Positions 23,523 through 32,659 of a stretch of 48,623 nucleotides of DNA are shown piece by piece. A program made the translations under genes and the position numbers. Position 1 is the stretch's first letter, and every line of letters starts with the position of its first letter. A model generated the notes under the pieces. The model was given only the letters and a program-made list of their open reading frames with translations, ran no database searches and was not told the DNA's origin. The stretch comes from Clostridia bacterium (lineage in GTDB: Bacteria > Bacillota > Clostridia > Oscillospirales > Acutalibacteraceae). Where the stretch lies: the NCBI GenBank assembly GCA_017471765.1, contig JAFURT010000024.1:1-48623 (forward strand). The letters are read 5' to 3'.

Positions 23523-24469
23523 GTGGGTATCTGGGGCTGGATACCAGCAACTACACCACCTCGGCGGCCTATTGGGCGGCCGGGGAGGCTCTGCCGGTGC
23601 AAAAGAAACAGCTCCTGCCGGTGAAAGCCGGGGAGATGGGACTGCGGCAGAGCGATGCGGTGTTCCATCATGTGCGGCAGTTGCCGGATATGCTGGAGGG
23701 ATTACAGGAGGCCATGGTCGGCGGTGTGTCGGCGGTGGCGGCTTCTGACCGCCCCCAGCAGAAGGATGGCTCCTATATGCCCTGCTTTTTAGTAGGGGCC
23801 GGGGCGGCACGCCAGTTGGGCGCCGCATTGGGCGTTCCCACCTATTTTTTCACTCATCAACAAGGACACGTGGCGGCGGCGCTGCTGGGGGCGGACTGTC
23901 TGCCTCTGCGGCGGCGGCCGTTTTTGGCTTTTCATGTGTCCGGTGGCACCACCGATGGCCTGCTGGTACAGCCGGATGACACCTGTATCATCCGCTGTGA
24001 GGTGGTGGCTCGTTCCCTGGACTTAAAAGCCGGTCAGCTCATCGACCGGGTAGGTGGTCTGCTGGGGCTGCCCTTTCCGGCCGGTCCGGCGCTGGAACGC
24101 CTGGCGGCCGAGGCACAGCAAACATATAAGCCTAAGGCCACCCTACGGGGGTGCGACTGTCACCTGTCTGGGGTGGAGAACCAGTGCCGTGACCGTCTGC
24201 AACGGGGGGAGCCACCGGCGGAGGTGGCACGCTTCTGTCTGGACAGCGTCCGGGCAGCGGTGGAGGGCATGACCGAGGCTATGCTGGCCACCTACGGCGA
24301 CCTGCCGGTTGTGTACGCCGGCGGTGTGATGTCTAATACCATGTTAAAGGAATGTTTGACCGCCCGGTTTGGCGGTCGGTTCGCCCCGCCGGCATTTTCG
24401 GCGGATAATGCGGCAGGCATCGCCTGCCTTTGCCGGCTGGCGCAGGAGGAGGGATACCCGTGCCGGTAA
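23519..24469 (+). CDS. Kae1/TsaD-like ASKHA protein (TsaD paralogue between nusB and xseA)
   Basis: The 316-residue protein has the Kae1/TsaD ASKHA fold: LGLDTSNYTTSAAYW at the N-terminus, a metal-site motif THQQGHVAAAL (His-x3-His like the HxEGH of TsaD), FHVSGGTTDGLL as the nucleotide-binding loop, and PVVYAGGVMSNTML near the end. Genuine TsaD makes the t6A tRNA modification with TsaB and TsaE. This copy is shorter and divergent, and sits in a repair/isoprenoid operon typical of Oscillospiraceae, so I read it as a paralogue of unknown role. It overlaps nusB by 4 bp and xseA by 10 bp. Confidence 0.8.
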   Translation: MSGYLGLDTSNYTTSAAYWAAGEALPVQKKQLLPVKAGEMGLRQSDAVFHHVRQLPDMLEGLQEAMVGGVSAVAASDRPQQKDGSYMPCFLVGAGAARQLGAALGVPTYFFTHQQGHVAAALLGADCLPLRRRPFLAFHVSGGTTDGLLVQPDDTCIIRCEVVARSLDLKAGQLIDRVGGLLGLPFPAGPALERLAAEAQQTYKPKATLRGCDCHLSGVENQCRDRLQRGEPPAEVARFCLDSVRAAVEGMTEAMLATYGDLPVVYAGGVMSNTMLKECLTARFGGRFAPPAFSADNAAGIACLCRLAQEEGYPCR

Positions 24470-25662
24470 TTTCGGTCAGTCAGCTCAACCGCTATGTAAA
24501 AGGCCTGCTGGAAGGGGACCAGAACCTGGCGGCGGTGCACATCAGCGGTGAGATATCCAACTTTACCCATCATTACAAGTCCGGGCATCTGTATATGTCC
24601 CTGAAGGATGAAAACGCCGCCGTCAAGGCGGTGATGTTCAAGGGACATGCCTCCAAGCTGGTGTTCAAGCCGGAGGACGGTATGCGGGTCATCGTCAAGG
24701 CTCGGGTATCTCTGTACGAGAACACCGGCGCCTTCCAGATTTACATCGAGGAGATGCAACCCGATGGCGTGGGTGCTCTGCAGATTGCCTTTGAACAGCT
24801 GAAAAAGAAGCTGGCCGCCGAGGGCCTCTTTGAGGAGAGCCGGAAACGGCCGTTGCCGCCCTATCCAAATCGGGTGGGCGTTATTACATCCCCGACCGGT
24901 GCGGCCGTGCGGGATATCTTCAATGTGCTGGGGCGGCGGTATCCGCTGGCCCAGGTGGTGTTCTGCCCGGTGCTGGTGCAGGGGGAGGGGGCAGCCCCCT
25001 CCATTGTGGATGCCATCCGGCGCTTCAATGCTATTGGGGCGGCTGATGTGCTGATTGTCGGCCGCGGCGGCGGCTCGATGGAAGACTTGTGGGCGTTTAA
25101 CGAGGAAAGTGTAGCCAGGGCGGTGGCCGCATCGGCCATTCCGGTGATTTCGGCTGTGGGGCATGAGACGGATTTTACCATCTGTGACTTTGTGGCTGAC
25201 CTGCGGGCACCCACCCCCTCGGCGGCGGCCGAATTGGCGGTGCCGGATGCCCGGCGTTTAGCCGCGGTGGTGCAGACGGTGGAGGAACGGCTGGAGTCGG
25301 CCACACGCCGCCAGGTGACGGCGGCCGGGCAGCGGCTGGAACTACTGCGGAGCAAGCGGTGCCTGTCTGCACCGCAATACTATACGGAAGAGCAGGCTAT
25401 GCGCCTGGATTATCTGACCCGGCGGTTTGCCTCGGCGGCGAAACAGCCCTTGGGCGTAGCTGACCGGCGGCTGGCGGCGGCGGCCTCCAAGCTGGATGCC
25501 CTCAGCCCCTTGAAGGTGCTGGGGCGAGGCTACGCCATAGGCTATGGGGCTGACGGCCAGGTGCTGGACAGTGTCCACCGGGTGACGGCAGGAGACCGGG
25601 TGCGTCTGCGGCTGGCGGACGGCACCCTGCACTGCCAGGTGACGGAAATCGGAGAGGAGTAA
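24460..25662 (+). CDS. xseA: Exodeoxyribonuclease VII large subunit
   Basis: The start is taken as GTG at 24460, just after GGAGGAGGG, giving 400 residues, normal for XseA. The N-terminal OB domain has ISVSQLNRYVKGLL, ISGEISNF and GHLYMSLKDE. The nuclease region has RVGVITSPTGAAVRDIFNVLGRR and VGRGGGSMEDLWAFNEE, then SAVGHETDFTICDFVADLRAPTPSAAAEL. With XseB it degrades single-stranded DNA from both ends. It overlaps the upstream gene and is followed 5 bp later by xseB. Confidence 0.96.
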   Translation: MPVISVSQLNRYVKGLLEGDQNLAAVHISGEISNFTHHYKSGHLYMSLKDENAAVKAVMFKGHASKLVFKPEDGMRVIVKARVSLYENTGAFQIYIEEMQPDGVGALQIAFEQLKKKLAAEGLFEESRKRPLPPYPNRVGVITSPTGAAVRDIFNVLGRRYPLAQVVFCPVLVQGEGAAPSIVDAIRRFNAIGAADVLIVGRGGGSMEDLWAFNEESVARAVAASAIPVISAVGHETDFTICDFVADLRAPTPSAAAELAVPDARRLAAVVQTVEERLESATRRQVTAAGQRLELLRSKRCLSAPQYYTEEQAMRLDYLTRRFASAAKQPLGVADRRLAAAASKLDALSPLKVLGRGYAIGYGADGQVLDSVHRVTAGDRVRLRLADGTLHCQVTEIGEE

Positions 25663-25667
25663 AATCA

Positions 25668-25925
25668 ATGGCGACAGAATGGACGTTTGAAAAAGCCATG
25701 GGGCGGCTGGAGCAGATCGTAGCGGCGCTGGAAGGCGGCCGTTGTACACTGGACGAGTCCCTGAAACTGTTTGAAGAGGGCACCAAGCTGACCGCTTATT
25801 GCAGTAAACTGCTGAAAGAAGCAGAGCAGAAAATTGTTAAGCTGACCGCCGTAGAAGCCGGTGAGGTCGGCGAGGCCTTGTCTGACCGGCAGGGCGAGGA
25901 TATGGGCGAAGAACTGTCCGAATAA
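25668..25925 (+). CDS. xseB: Exodeoxyribonuclease VII small subunit
   Basis: The 85-residue protein matches XseB: TFEKAMGRLEQIVAALEGGRCTLDESLKLFEEGTKLTAYCSKLLKEAEQKI. It forms a coiled-coil that binds XseA. The acidic C-terminal tail (GEVGEALSDRQGEDMGEELSE) is longer than the core family but not unusual. Confidence 0.95.
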   Translation: MATEWTFEKAMGRLEQIVAALEGGRCTLDESLKLFEEGTKLTAYCSKLLKEAEQKIVKLTAVEAGEVGEALSDRQGEDMGEELSE

Positions 25926-25939
25926 AAGGGGCGTTTTCT

Positions 25940-26839
25940 ATGAATAATACCTTTTACACACCTCAGATGCAGGCGCACTTCACTCATTTTGAGGCGGCAC
26001 TGCCGGGGTATATGCCGGCTACCGGCGGTCTGCAGACTGTGGTGGCCGAGGCGATGGCGTACGCCTGCGAGGCCGGCGGCAAGCGCATCCGGCCGGTACT
26101 GACGATGGAATTCTGCCGGCTGTGCGGTGGTGACCCGGAAGCGGCGCTTCCCTTTGCGGCGGCCATTGAGATGATCCACAGCTATTCCCTGGTGCATGAT
26201 GACCTGCCTTGTATGGATAACAGCCCTCTGCGCCGGGGCCGCCCCTCCACCCACGCGGTGTATGGGGAGACCATGGCTCTGCTGGCCGGGGATGGACTGC
26301 TGAATCTGGCCTTTGAGACCATGCTCCGGCCGGATGTCCGTCGTGATGTCCCGGCGGACCGGGTGCTGGGGGCCGCCTCCGCCCTGGCGGATGCCGCCGG
26401 CATCGAAGGGATGGTGGGCGGTCAGGTCATTGACCTGAACAGCGAGGGACAAGCTATTGGACTTCCTGTGCTGGAGGCTCTCCAACAGGGCAAAACGGCG
26501 GCTCTGCTTATCGCCGCCTGTGTGATGGGGGCACGCCTGGCAGGCGCTACCCCAGAGCAGGAGGAGGCCGCCAGAGCCTATGGCGAAAATATCGGGCTGT
26601 CCTTCCAGATGGTGGACGACATTCTGGATGTCACCGCCACGGCAGAAGCTTTGGGCAAGCCCACAGGAAGTGACGCCGAAAATGAAAAAGTGACCTATGT
26701 GTCTCTGTTGGGGCTGGAGGAGACCCGCCGGCTGGCGGCACAGCGTACGCAACAGGCGTTGGATGCGCTGGCCATCTTCGGCGAGGAGGCCGAGTCTCTG
26801 CGCTGTCTGGCGCAGACTTTGTTGGAGCGAGATCACTGA
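25940..26839 (+). CDS. ispA: Polyprenyl (farnesyl) diphosphate synthase
   Basis: The 299 residues carry both aspartate-rich motifs of trans-prenyl synthases: DDLPCMD (Asp87-Asp93) followed by LRRGRPSTH, and DDILD (Asp226-Asp230). GGKRIRPVL near the N-terminus binds the substrate. The enzyme condenses DMAPP or GPP with IPP to make FPP for cell-wall lipid carriers and quinone-like products. Its place directly upstream of dxs, the first enzyme of the MEP pathway, agrees with this. Confidence 0.95.
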   Translation: MNNTFYTPQMQAHFTHFEAALPGYMPATGGLQTVVAEAMAYACEAGGKRIRPVLTMEFCRLCGGDPEAALPFAAAIEMIHSYSLVHDDLPCMDNSPLRRGRPSTHAVYGETMALLAGDGLLNLAFETMLRPDVRRDVPADRVLGAASALADAAGIEGMVGGQVIDLNSEGQAIGLPVLEALQQGKTAALLIAACVMGARLAGATPEQEEAARAYGENIGLSFQMVDDILDVTATAEALGKPTGSDAENEKVTYVSLLGLEETRRLAAQRTQQALDALAIFGEEAESLRCLAQTLLERDH

Positions 26840-26851
26840 GAGGATGAGAGT

Positions 26852-28720
26852 ATGTGTAAGCTGGAAGAGATCCACTCTCCCCACGACATCAAACATCTGA
26901 ATAAGAAAGAATTAACCGACCTGTGTGGCCAGTTGCGACAGAAGATGATCGACACCGTCTCCCGCACCGGCGGCCACCTGTCCTCCAATTTGGGTACGGT
27001 GGAGCTGACGGTGGCTCTGCACCGGGTGTTTGACACCCCCCACGATGTGATCGTGTGGGATGTGGGACACCAGTGCTATGCCCATAAGCTGCTCACAGAC
27101 CGGTATGCGGATTTTGATACCCTGCGGCAGCAAGGGGGCGTATCCGGCTTCCCCAAGCCGGAGGAGAGCGTTCACGATTCCTTTATTACCGGCCACAGCA
27201 GCACCTCCATTTCGGCGGCCAACGGTATTGCCAAGGCCAAGACCCTTACCGGAGAGGGCGGCTACACGGTGGCGGTTATCGGGGATGGTGCGCTGACCGG
27301 CGGCCTGGCCTATGAGGGGCTGAGCAATGCCGGGCGTAGCGATGACCGGTTGCTGGTGATTCTCAACGATAACCAGATGTCCATCAGCCGGAATGTGGGC
27401 TTTGTGGCCCGGTATCTGTCCCATCAGCGTAGCCGAGTGAAGTATGTCCGCAGAAAGCGGCGGCTGTTCCGTATACTGGAGCGGCTCCCACTGATCGGTA
27501 AACCGCTGATTGCTGTTTTACAGAACACAAAGAAGCGCCTCAAGCGCACCCTGTTCCCCAATACCTCGTATTTTGAGAATATGGGCTTTTACTACATGGG
27601 CCCGGTGGATGGACACGACCTGGACGACTTGAACGAAGCTCTGCTGGCGGCTAAGAGCATCGGCCGCCCGGTGCTGTTACACATTGATACGGTTAAGGGC
27701 AAGGGATGCACCTTTGCAGAGAAAAACCCGGATACCTACCACGGTATCTCCCGGTTTGACGTGCAGACCGGCGAGCCGGTCAAGGGTGGCGACAGTTTTT
27801 CGGCGCATTTCGGACAGACTCTGTGCGATTTAGCGCAGGAGGATGCCCGCATTGTGGCGGTCACAGCCGCTATGATCAAGGGCACTTGCCTGGAGAATTT
27901 TGCCGCCCGGTATCCTGCACGCTTTTTCGATACCGGCATTGCCGAGGAGCACGCTGTGACCTTCTCCTCCGGCATGGCCAGCGGCGGCCTGCTGCCGGTG
28001 TTTGCGGTGTATTCCACCTTCTTACAGCGCAGTTATGACCAGCTGGTGAACGACACCTCCATTATGAACAACCATATCGTGCTGGCCATTGACCGGGCGG
28101 GGGTGGTGCCGGATGATGGAGAGACCCACCAGGGCATCTACGATGTGGCTATGTTGGCCACCATCCCTAATACCACCCTGTTTGCACCCAGCAACTATAA
28201 AGAACTGGAATTGCATCTGCGGCAGGCGCTGTACGATACCCCCGGCATTGCGGCGGTGCGGTATCCGAAAGGCCCTCAGCCGGAGGTGCTGGCAGAGTAT
28301 GAGCCCAGCTATAAGGCTTTTGACTGGCTGGATGATAAGGGACGTGACCTGCTGGTTATCACCTATGGGCGCACCTACGGGGACGCTCTGACCGTGTGCC
28401 GTCAGCGGCAACGCAACGGCCACCGCACCGGCCTACTGAAAATCAACCGGATCTTGCCTCTGCCGGATGAGGTGGTGGAGATTGCCGCCGGATACAGCTG
28501 TGTTTTGCTGTTGGAGGAGACCGGCCGCCGGGGCGGTATCGGTGAATTACTGGGTAGCCGGTTGGCGCAGAGTGGGTTTGCCGGACACTATGCTGTAAAG
28601 GCAATTGACGTTACACTTGGTGCTTGCACCACAGCACAAGGGCTGGAGGCAATTGAACTGGATATTCCGGGCATTTCTGCCTTTATTAAAGCTCATGCGG
28701 AGGGCAAAAATGGAGAGTAA
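26852..28720 (+). CDS. dxs: 1-deoxy-D-xylulose-5-phosphate synthase
   Basis: The 622-residue thiamine-diphosphate enzyme joins pyruvate and glyceraldehyde-3-phosphate to start the MEP isoprenoid pathway. The N-terminal TPP domain shows GHLSSNLGTVELTVALH, WDVGHQCYAHKLLT and GDGALTGGLAYEGLSNAG. The pyrimidine domain has FDTGIAEEHAVTFSSGMA and DRAGVVPDDGETHQGIYD. A basic insert (RRKRRLFRILERLPL) between the domains is typical of clostridial Dxs. Its stop overlaps the start of tlyA by 11 nt. Confidence 0.96.
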   Translation: MCKLEEIHSPHDIKHLNKKELTDLCGQLRQKMIDTVSRTGGHLSSNLGTVELTVALHRVFDTPHDVIVWDVGHQCYAHKLLTDRYADFDTLRQQGGVSGFPKPEESVHDSFITGHSSTSISAANGIAKAKTLTGEGGYTVAVIGDGALTGGLAYEGLSNAGRSDDRLLVILNDNQMSISRNVGFVARYLSHQRSRVKYVRRKRRLFRILERLPLIGKPLIAVLQNTKKRLKRTLFPNTSYFENMGFYYMGPVDGHDLDDLNEALLAAKSIGRPVLLHIDTVKGKGCTFAEKNPDTYHGISRFDVQTGEPVKGGDSFSAHFGQTLCDLAQEDARIVAVTAAMIKGTCLENFAARYPARFFDTGIAEEHAVTFSSGMASGGLLPVFAVYSTFLQRSYDQLVNDTSIMNNHIVLAIDRAGVVPDDGETHQGIYDVAMLATIPNTTLFAPSNYKELELHLRQALYDTPGIAAVRYPKGPQPEVLAEYEPSYKAFDWLDDKGRDLLVITYGRTYGDALTVCRQRQRNGHRTGLLKINRILPLPDEVVEIAAGYSCVLLLEETGRRGGIGELLGSRLAQSGFAGHYAVKAIDVTLGACTTAQGLEAIELDIPGISAFIKAHAEGKNGE

Positions 28721-29516
28721 AGGTGTACGCCTTGACACCTGGCTTGTACAGCAAGGCTATGCCAGTGGCCGGGAAAAAGCCAAGGAACTATTGTCTGCCG
28801 GGTATGTGCTGGTGGATGGTGCTCCTGTGACGAAGGCTTCCCGCCAGCTTCGTCCCGGTGAGCAGGTGGAATGTCGGGCTCCGGCTGCCAAATATGTAGG
28901 CCGGGGCGGCTACAAGCTGGAAAAGGCTATTCAGGCGGCAGAACTTTCTCTGTCCGGGGCAGTGGCCATGGATGTGGGCGCCTCCACCGGAGGCTTTACC
29001 GACTGCATGTTGCAGAGCGGTGCCGCCCACGTGTATGCGGTGGATGTGGGGCATGACCAGCTTCATCCTACCCTGCGGCAGGATGGCCGGGTAACGGTGC
29101 TGGAAGGCACCGACATCCGTAGCGAGGCGCTGGCTGAGAGTGTACAGCCGGGCAGTATCACCTTTTGCTCGGTGGATGTGTCCTTTGTGTCATTAGAGCA
29201 TATACTGCCGGCGGTGCTGCCGTACCTGGCAGAGGATGCGACGCTTACGTGCCTCATCAAGCCCCAGTTTGAGGCCGGAAAAAGCGGCATCGGCAAGCAT
29301 GGTGTGGTGCGTGACCGGAAGGTGCACCTCCGGGTGCTGACTGACCGGTTGGCGTTGTTTCAGCGGTTGGGGCTGGGGGTGCTTTGGCTGGCCCATTCCC
29401 CGATTACCGGGGGCGAGGGCAACATAGAATATCTGGCAGTGCTCCGACGGCAGGGCGGGGGCATCTTATGTGACCCAGCCAATGTGGTGGCTACTGCTTT
29501 TGCAGAATTGACTTAA
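28710..29516 (+). CDS. tlyA: TlyA-family S4-domain rRNA methyltransferase
   Basis: The ATG at 28710 lies inside the end of dxs with GGAGGG just upstream; this gives 268 residues. An N-terminal S4 RNA-binding domain (RLDTWLVQQGYASGREKAKELLSAGYVLVDG) is followed by an FtsJ-like methyltransferase domain with the SAM-binding AMDVGASTGGFTDCML and SVDVSFVSLEHILPA. TlyA proteins 2'-O-methylate 16S (and in some lineages 23S) rRNA. Some members were named haemolysins, which is not supported by this sequence. Confidence 0.94.
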   Translation: MESKGVRLDTWLVQQGYASGREKAKELLSAGYVLVDGAPVTKASRQLRPGEQVECRAPAAKYVGRGGYKLEKAIQAAELSLSGAVAMDVGASTGGFTDCMLQSGAAHVYAVDVGHDQLHPTLRQDGRVTVLEGTDIRSEALAESVQPGSITFCSVDVSFVSLEHILPAVLPYLAEDATLTCLIKPQFEAGKSGIGKHGVVRDRKVHLRVLTDRLALFQRLGLGVLWLAHSPITGGEGNIEYLAVLRRQGGGILCDPANVVATAFAELT

Positions 29517-29532
29517 ACGGGAGAGGATAGGT

Positions 29533-30369
29533 ATGCGTGTAACCATCATACCGAATTTACGGCGGACAGAGGCCGCTTCCTTGCTGGCGGTGGTGCATAA
29601 CCGGCTGACAGCGTTGGGAGCGGAGGTGACCGTGGCAAAAGAGGAGGGGGCCTTGCCCACCTCATCGGCTATCACCGCCGCCTTGGAGGGAAGCGATGCC
29701 GCCATTGCCATTGGCGGTGACGGTACTATTGTGCACGTGGCGAAAGCGGCGGCGGCCATAGGATGCCCGGTGCTGGGTATCAACGGCGGCCATTTGGGCT
29801 TCCTGGCCGGTATGGAACGGGACGAGCTGGCTCTGTTGGAGCGCTTCGTGCAGGGGGACTATGCAGTGGAGCAGCGAGCGCTGCTGGACATCGCCGTACA
29901 TACGGCAGAAGGAGAGCAACACTTCCTGGCGATGAATGAGGCGGTGGTTTCCCGGGGCAATCTGTCCCGACTGGTGGATGTCCACATCACTTCTGCCGCC
30001 GGCGACGTGCTGACCTGCCGGGGGGATGGCGTGATTTTGGCAACCCCCACCGGCTCTACCGCCTATTCTCTGTCTGCCGGCGGCCCGGTGGTGGACCCGG
30101 CGGTGGAGTGCATTCTGCTCACCCCGGTGTGTCCTCACTCACTGGATTCCCGTCCCCGTCTGTTGCCTGTTGATGCGGTGCTGTCCGTACAGGCAACGGC
30201 TGCAGATGAAGATACCATCTTCATTACCGTGGATGGAGAGGAAAACATCCCCTTGACCCCTACAGACCGGGTGACTGTTCGCCGTGGGGCGGTATCTGCC
30301 CGACTGATACGGCTGAACACAGCCACCTTCTATGAAGTATTACAAGAAAAACTTGCCGGCAGGAGGTAA
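29533..30369 (+). CDS. nadK: NAD kinase
   Basis: The 278-residue protein has the NAD kinase motifs GGDGTIVHVAKAAA (catalytic Asp), INGGHLGFLAG, AMNEAVVSRG and the Gly-rich ATPTGSTAYSLSAGGPVV loop. It phosphorylates NAD to NADP with ATP or polyphosphate. It sits 16 bp after tlyA, with AGGATAG before the ATG, and 4 bp before argR. Confidence 0.96.
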   Translation: MRVTIIPNLRRTEAASLLAVVHNRLTALGAEVTVAKEEGALPTSSAITAALEGSDAAIAIGGDGTIVHVAKAAAAIGCPVLGINGGHLGFLAGMERDELALLERFVQGDYAVEQRALLDIAVHTAEGEQHFLAMNEAVVSRGNLSRLVDVHITSAAGDVLTCRGDGVILATPTGSTAYSLSAGGPVVDPAVECILLTPVCPHSLDSRPRLLPVDAVLSVQATAADEDTIFITVDGEENIPLTPTDRVTVRRGAVSARLIRLNTATFYEVLQEKLAGRR

Positions 30370-30373
30370 CAGC

Positions 30374-30835
30374 ATGAAGACCAGACGCCATGCCAAGATT
30401 TTAGAGATTATCGGTAGCCATAATGTGGAGACACAAGAGGAATTACAGGCCCTTCTGCGTCAGGCAGGCTATCAGGTGACTCAGGCCACTGTCTCCCGGG
30501 ATATTAAGGAACTGCGGCTCATCAAGACCCCCGGCACGGGTGGCGGCTACCGCTACACCATCGCCAAAGGGGGCAGTGAGCCCATTTCGGCTAAGTTCCA
30601 CTCTATTTTTTCCGGGTCGGTCATGCGGGTGCAGTACGCCCAGAATATTGTGGTGGTGCATTGTCTGCCGGGTATGGCCCAGGCGGCCTGTGCGGCGATG
30701 GATTCTCTCCATTGGGATCAGGTCATCGGTACGTTGGCCGGGGATGATACCTTCATTTGTATCGTTACCAGTGAACGGGAGGCCGAGGATCTGGTGCTGG
30801 AGCTGAAAAAGATGCTGAGTATGACGGAGAGGTAA
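30374..30835 (+). CDS. argR: Arginine repressor ArgR/AhrC
   Basis: The ATG at 30374 has AGGAGG 7 nt upstream and gives 153 residues. The N-terminal winged helix reads RRHAKILEIIGSHNVETQEELQALLRQ and TQATVSRDIKELRLIK. The C-terminal oligomerisation and arginine-binding domain ends with GTLAGDDTFICIVTSE, including the GDDT segment that contacts arginine. In clostridia argR before recN is a widespread arrangement. Extended in-frame starts upstream overlap nadK and lack a ribosome site. Confidence 0.96.
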   Translation: MKTRRHAKILEIIGSHNVETQEELQALLRQAGYQVTQATVSRDIKELRLIKTPGTGGGYRYTIAKGGSEPISAKFHSIFSGSVMRVQYAQNIVVVHCLPGMAQAACAAMDSLHWDQVIGTLAGDDTFICIVTSEREAEDLVLELKKMLSMTER

Positions 30836-30841
30836 GAGAGT

Positions 30842-32518
30842 ATGCTGCAAAGCCTACATATCGAAAATGTGGCGGTAATCGAGAAAGCAGACATTGCGTT
30901 CTCGACAGGCCTGACCGCCCTCACCGGCGAGACCGGTGCGGGTAAATCCATCGTCATCGACGCCATCAACGCCCTGCTGGGGGAGCGCATCACCCGGGAT
31001 GTGGTGCGTACAGGTGCGGACAGAGCCTATATCGCCGGTGTGTTCGACGAGCTTCCCCCGGCAGTAATTGCTCTGCTGGAGGAGCTGGAGCTGCCCCCCG
31101 AGGAGGACAGCTCCTTGCTGATTCAGCGCAGTCTGACTGCCGACGGCAAGGGCAGTTGCCGTATCAATGGGCGTCCGGCGACGGTTTCCTCTTTGCGGGA
31201 GATTGGCCGGATGCTGGTGAATATCCACGGCCAGCATGAAAACCAGGTGTTGCTCCAGCCGGAACGGCATGTAGAGTACCTTGACCGGCTGGGCGAATTA
31301 CAGGCAGAGAAGGCGGTGTACACAGAGGCGTACCAGCGGTATTGCCGCATCCGCCGCACCATCAAGGCGACCACCCTGGATGAGGATGAAAAACAGCGCC
31401 GGATCGCTGACCTGCAACAGCAGATTGCGGTGATCGATGGGGCCGCCCTGCGTCCGGGAGAAGAAGAGGAGCTAAAAGTCCGTCGGGAGCTTGCCCGCCA
31501 CAGTGAAAAACTGGTGGGGGCGCTGTCGCTGGTGCGGCAGGCGATGAATGGTGATGAAAACGGGGGAGAGCGTGGTGCGCTCACTCGGCTGATGGATAGT
31601 GTGGCGGCTTTGCAGACGGCCGGGCAGGTCGCCGGTGAGGCGGCGGCGCTGGCTACCCGGTTGCAGAGCTGTCTGTATGATGTGGAGGCGGTGGCAGAGG
31701 AAGCCGCTGACCTGGAAGATAGCCTGGCCTTTGACGAGCGTGAGCTGGCGGAGTTGGAAGACCGGCTGGCGCTTATCCAGCGCCTGATGCGGAAATATGG
31801 GGTGACTGACGAGGCGGCTGTTCTCGCACGCCGGGAAGAGATGCAGACCCAGCTGGAGGCAATGGAATCGGCAGACGCCTATCTGGCGGAGCTTCAGCGG
31901 CAGTCAGATGAGGCCAGAGATGCCACCATCGCCGCCGCCGAGGCGCTGACGGCGGCTCGTCGCCGGGCGGCGACCCGGTTTGAGGAGGATGTGTGCCGCC
32001 AGCTCACCTTTTTAGATATGCCTCATGTGCGGCTGGAGGTGTCGATGGAGCCGGCCCCCCTCACCGCCATCGGTGGGGAAAAAGTGGAGTTCCTCATCGC
32101 TTCCAACCCCGGAGAACCGGCAAAATCCATCGCTAAGACTGCTTCGGGCGGCGAACTGTCCCGCATTATGCTGGCGATGAAGAGCGTGCTGGCGGAGGTA
32201 GACGACATCGACACGCTGGTATTTGATGAGATCGATGCCGGGATCAGCGGCCGTGCCGCCGCCAAGGTGGGCACGCTTCTGCGGCAGATTGCCGGGTGCC
32301 GGCAGGTGCTGTGCGTCACCCATCTGGCGCAGATTGCCGCCTGCGGACACAGCCACCTGCTGGTGAGCAAGTCGGTGGCAGACGGACGCACCTACACCCG
32401 TGTGGACGATTTGGAGGAGCCGGCTCGTTTGCAGGAACTGGCTCGTATCATGGGCGGCGAGGTGACCGACACCACCCTGTCGGCGGCGGCGGAGTTGCGA
32501 GACCGGGCGGTGGAGTGA
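30842..32518 (+). CDS. recN: DNA repair protein RecN
   Basis: The 558-residue SMC-like ATPase has Walker A GETGAGKS, then VRTGADRAYIAGVF, a long coiled-coil hairpin (about 150-370), the signature TASGGELSRIMLAMKSVLA, and Walker B TLVFDEIDAGISGRAA. RecN gathers broken DNA ends early in recombinational repair. The last residues (LSAAAELRDRAVE) recur, with silent changes, in a short frame about 150 bp downstream, on the far side of a palindromic repeat (see pseudogene entry). It follows argR by 6 bp and closes the operon. Confidence 0.96.
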   Translation: MLQSLHIENVAVIEKADIAFSTGLTALTGETGAGKSIVIDAINALLGERITRDVVRTGADRAYIAGVFDELPPAVIALLEELELPPEEDSSLLIQRSLTADGKGSCRINGRPATVSSLREIGRMLVNIHGQHENQVLLQPERHVEYLDRLGELQAEKAVYTEAYQRYCRIRRTIKATTLDEDEKQRRIADLQQQIAVIDGAALRPGEEEELKVRRELARHSEKLVGALSLVRQAMNGDENGGERGALTRLMDSVAALQTAGQVAGEAAALATRLQSCLYDVEAVAEEAADLEDSLAFDERELAELEDRLALIQRLMRKYGVTDEAAVLARREEMQTQLEAMESADAYLAELQRQSDEARDATIAAAEALTAARRRAATRFEEDVCRQLTFLDMPHVRLEVSMEPAPLTAIGGEKVEFLIASNPGEPAKSIAKTASGGELSRIMLAMKSVLAEVDDIDTLVFDEIDAGISGRAAAKVGTLLRQIAGCRQVLCVTHLAQIAACGHSHLLVSKSVADGRTYTRVDDLEEPARLQELARIMGGEVTDTTLSAAAELRDRAVE

Positions 32519-32526
32519 AGCAAGAA

Positions 32527-32653
32527 AAAAGCCCTCCCTGTGTAAGGGAGGGTGGCAAAGCCGTAGGCTTTGCCGGGAGGGTTGTGGATAAAAAACAACC
32601 CCTCCGGCTTTTGCTTCGCAAAACCCACCTCCCCTTGCACAGGGGAGGCTCTC
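32527..32653. repeat. Palindromic intergenic repeat element
   Basis: Successive inverted repeats fill this stretch: CCCTCCC/GGGAGGG (from 32529), GGCAAAGCC/GGCTTTGCC, GGAGGGTTGT with ACAACCCCTCC, GCTTTTGC/GCAAAAC, and CCTCCCC/GGGGAGG at the far end. The outer sequences AGCCCTCCCTGTGTAAGGG and CTTGCACAGGGGAGGCT are nearly mutual complements, so the whole element can fold as one large cruciform. It has the look of a MITE- or REP-like family that is common in gut Oscillospiraceae (my recollection). Confidence 0.75.
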
Positions 32654-32659
32654 TGTGAT

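Noticed and set aside
28710-29516. A haemolysin (old TlyA annotation)
   Set aside because: The sequence shows an S4 domain and an FtsJ methyltransferase, so rRNA methylation is the supported function.
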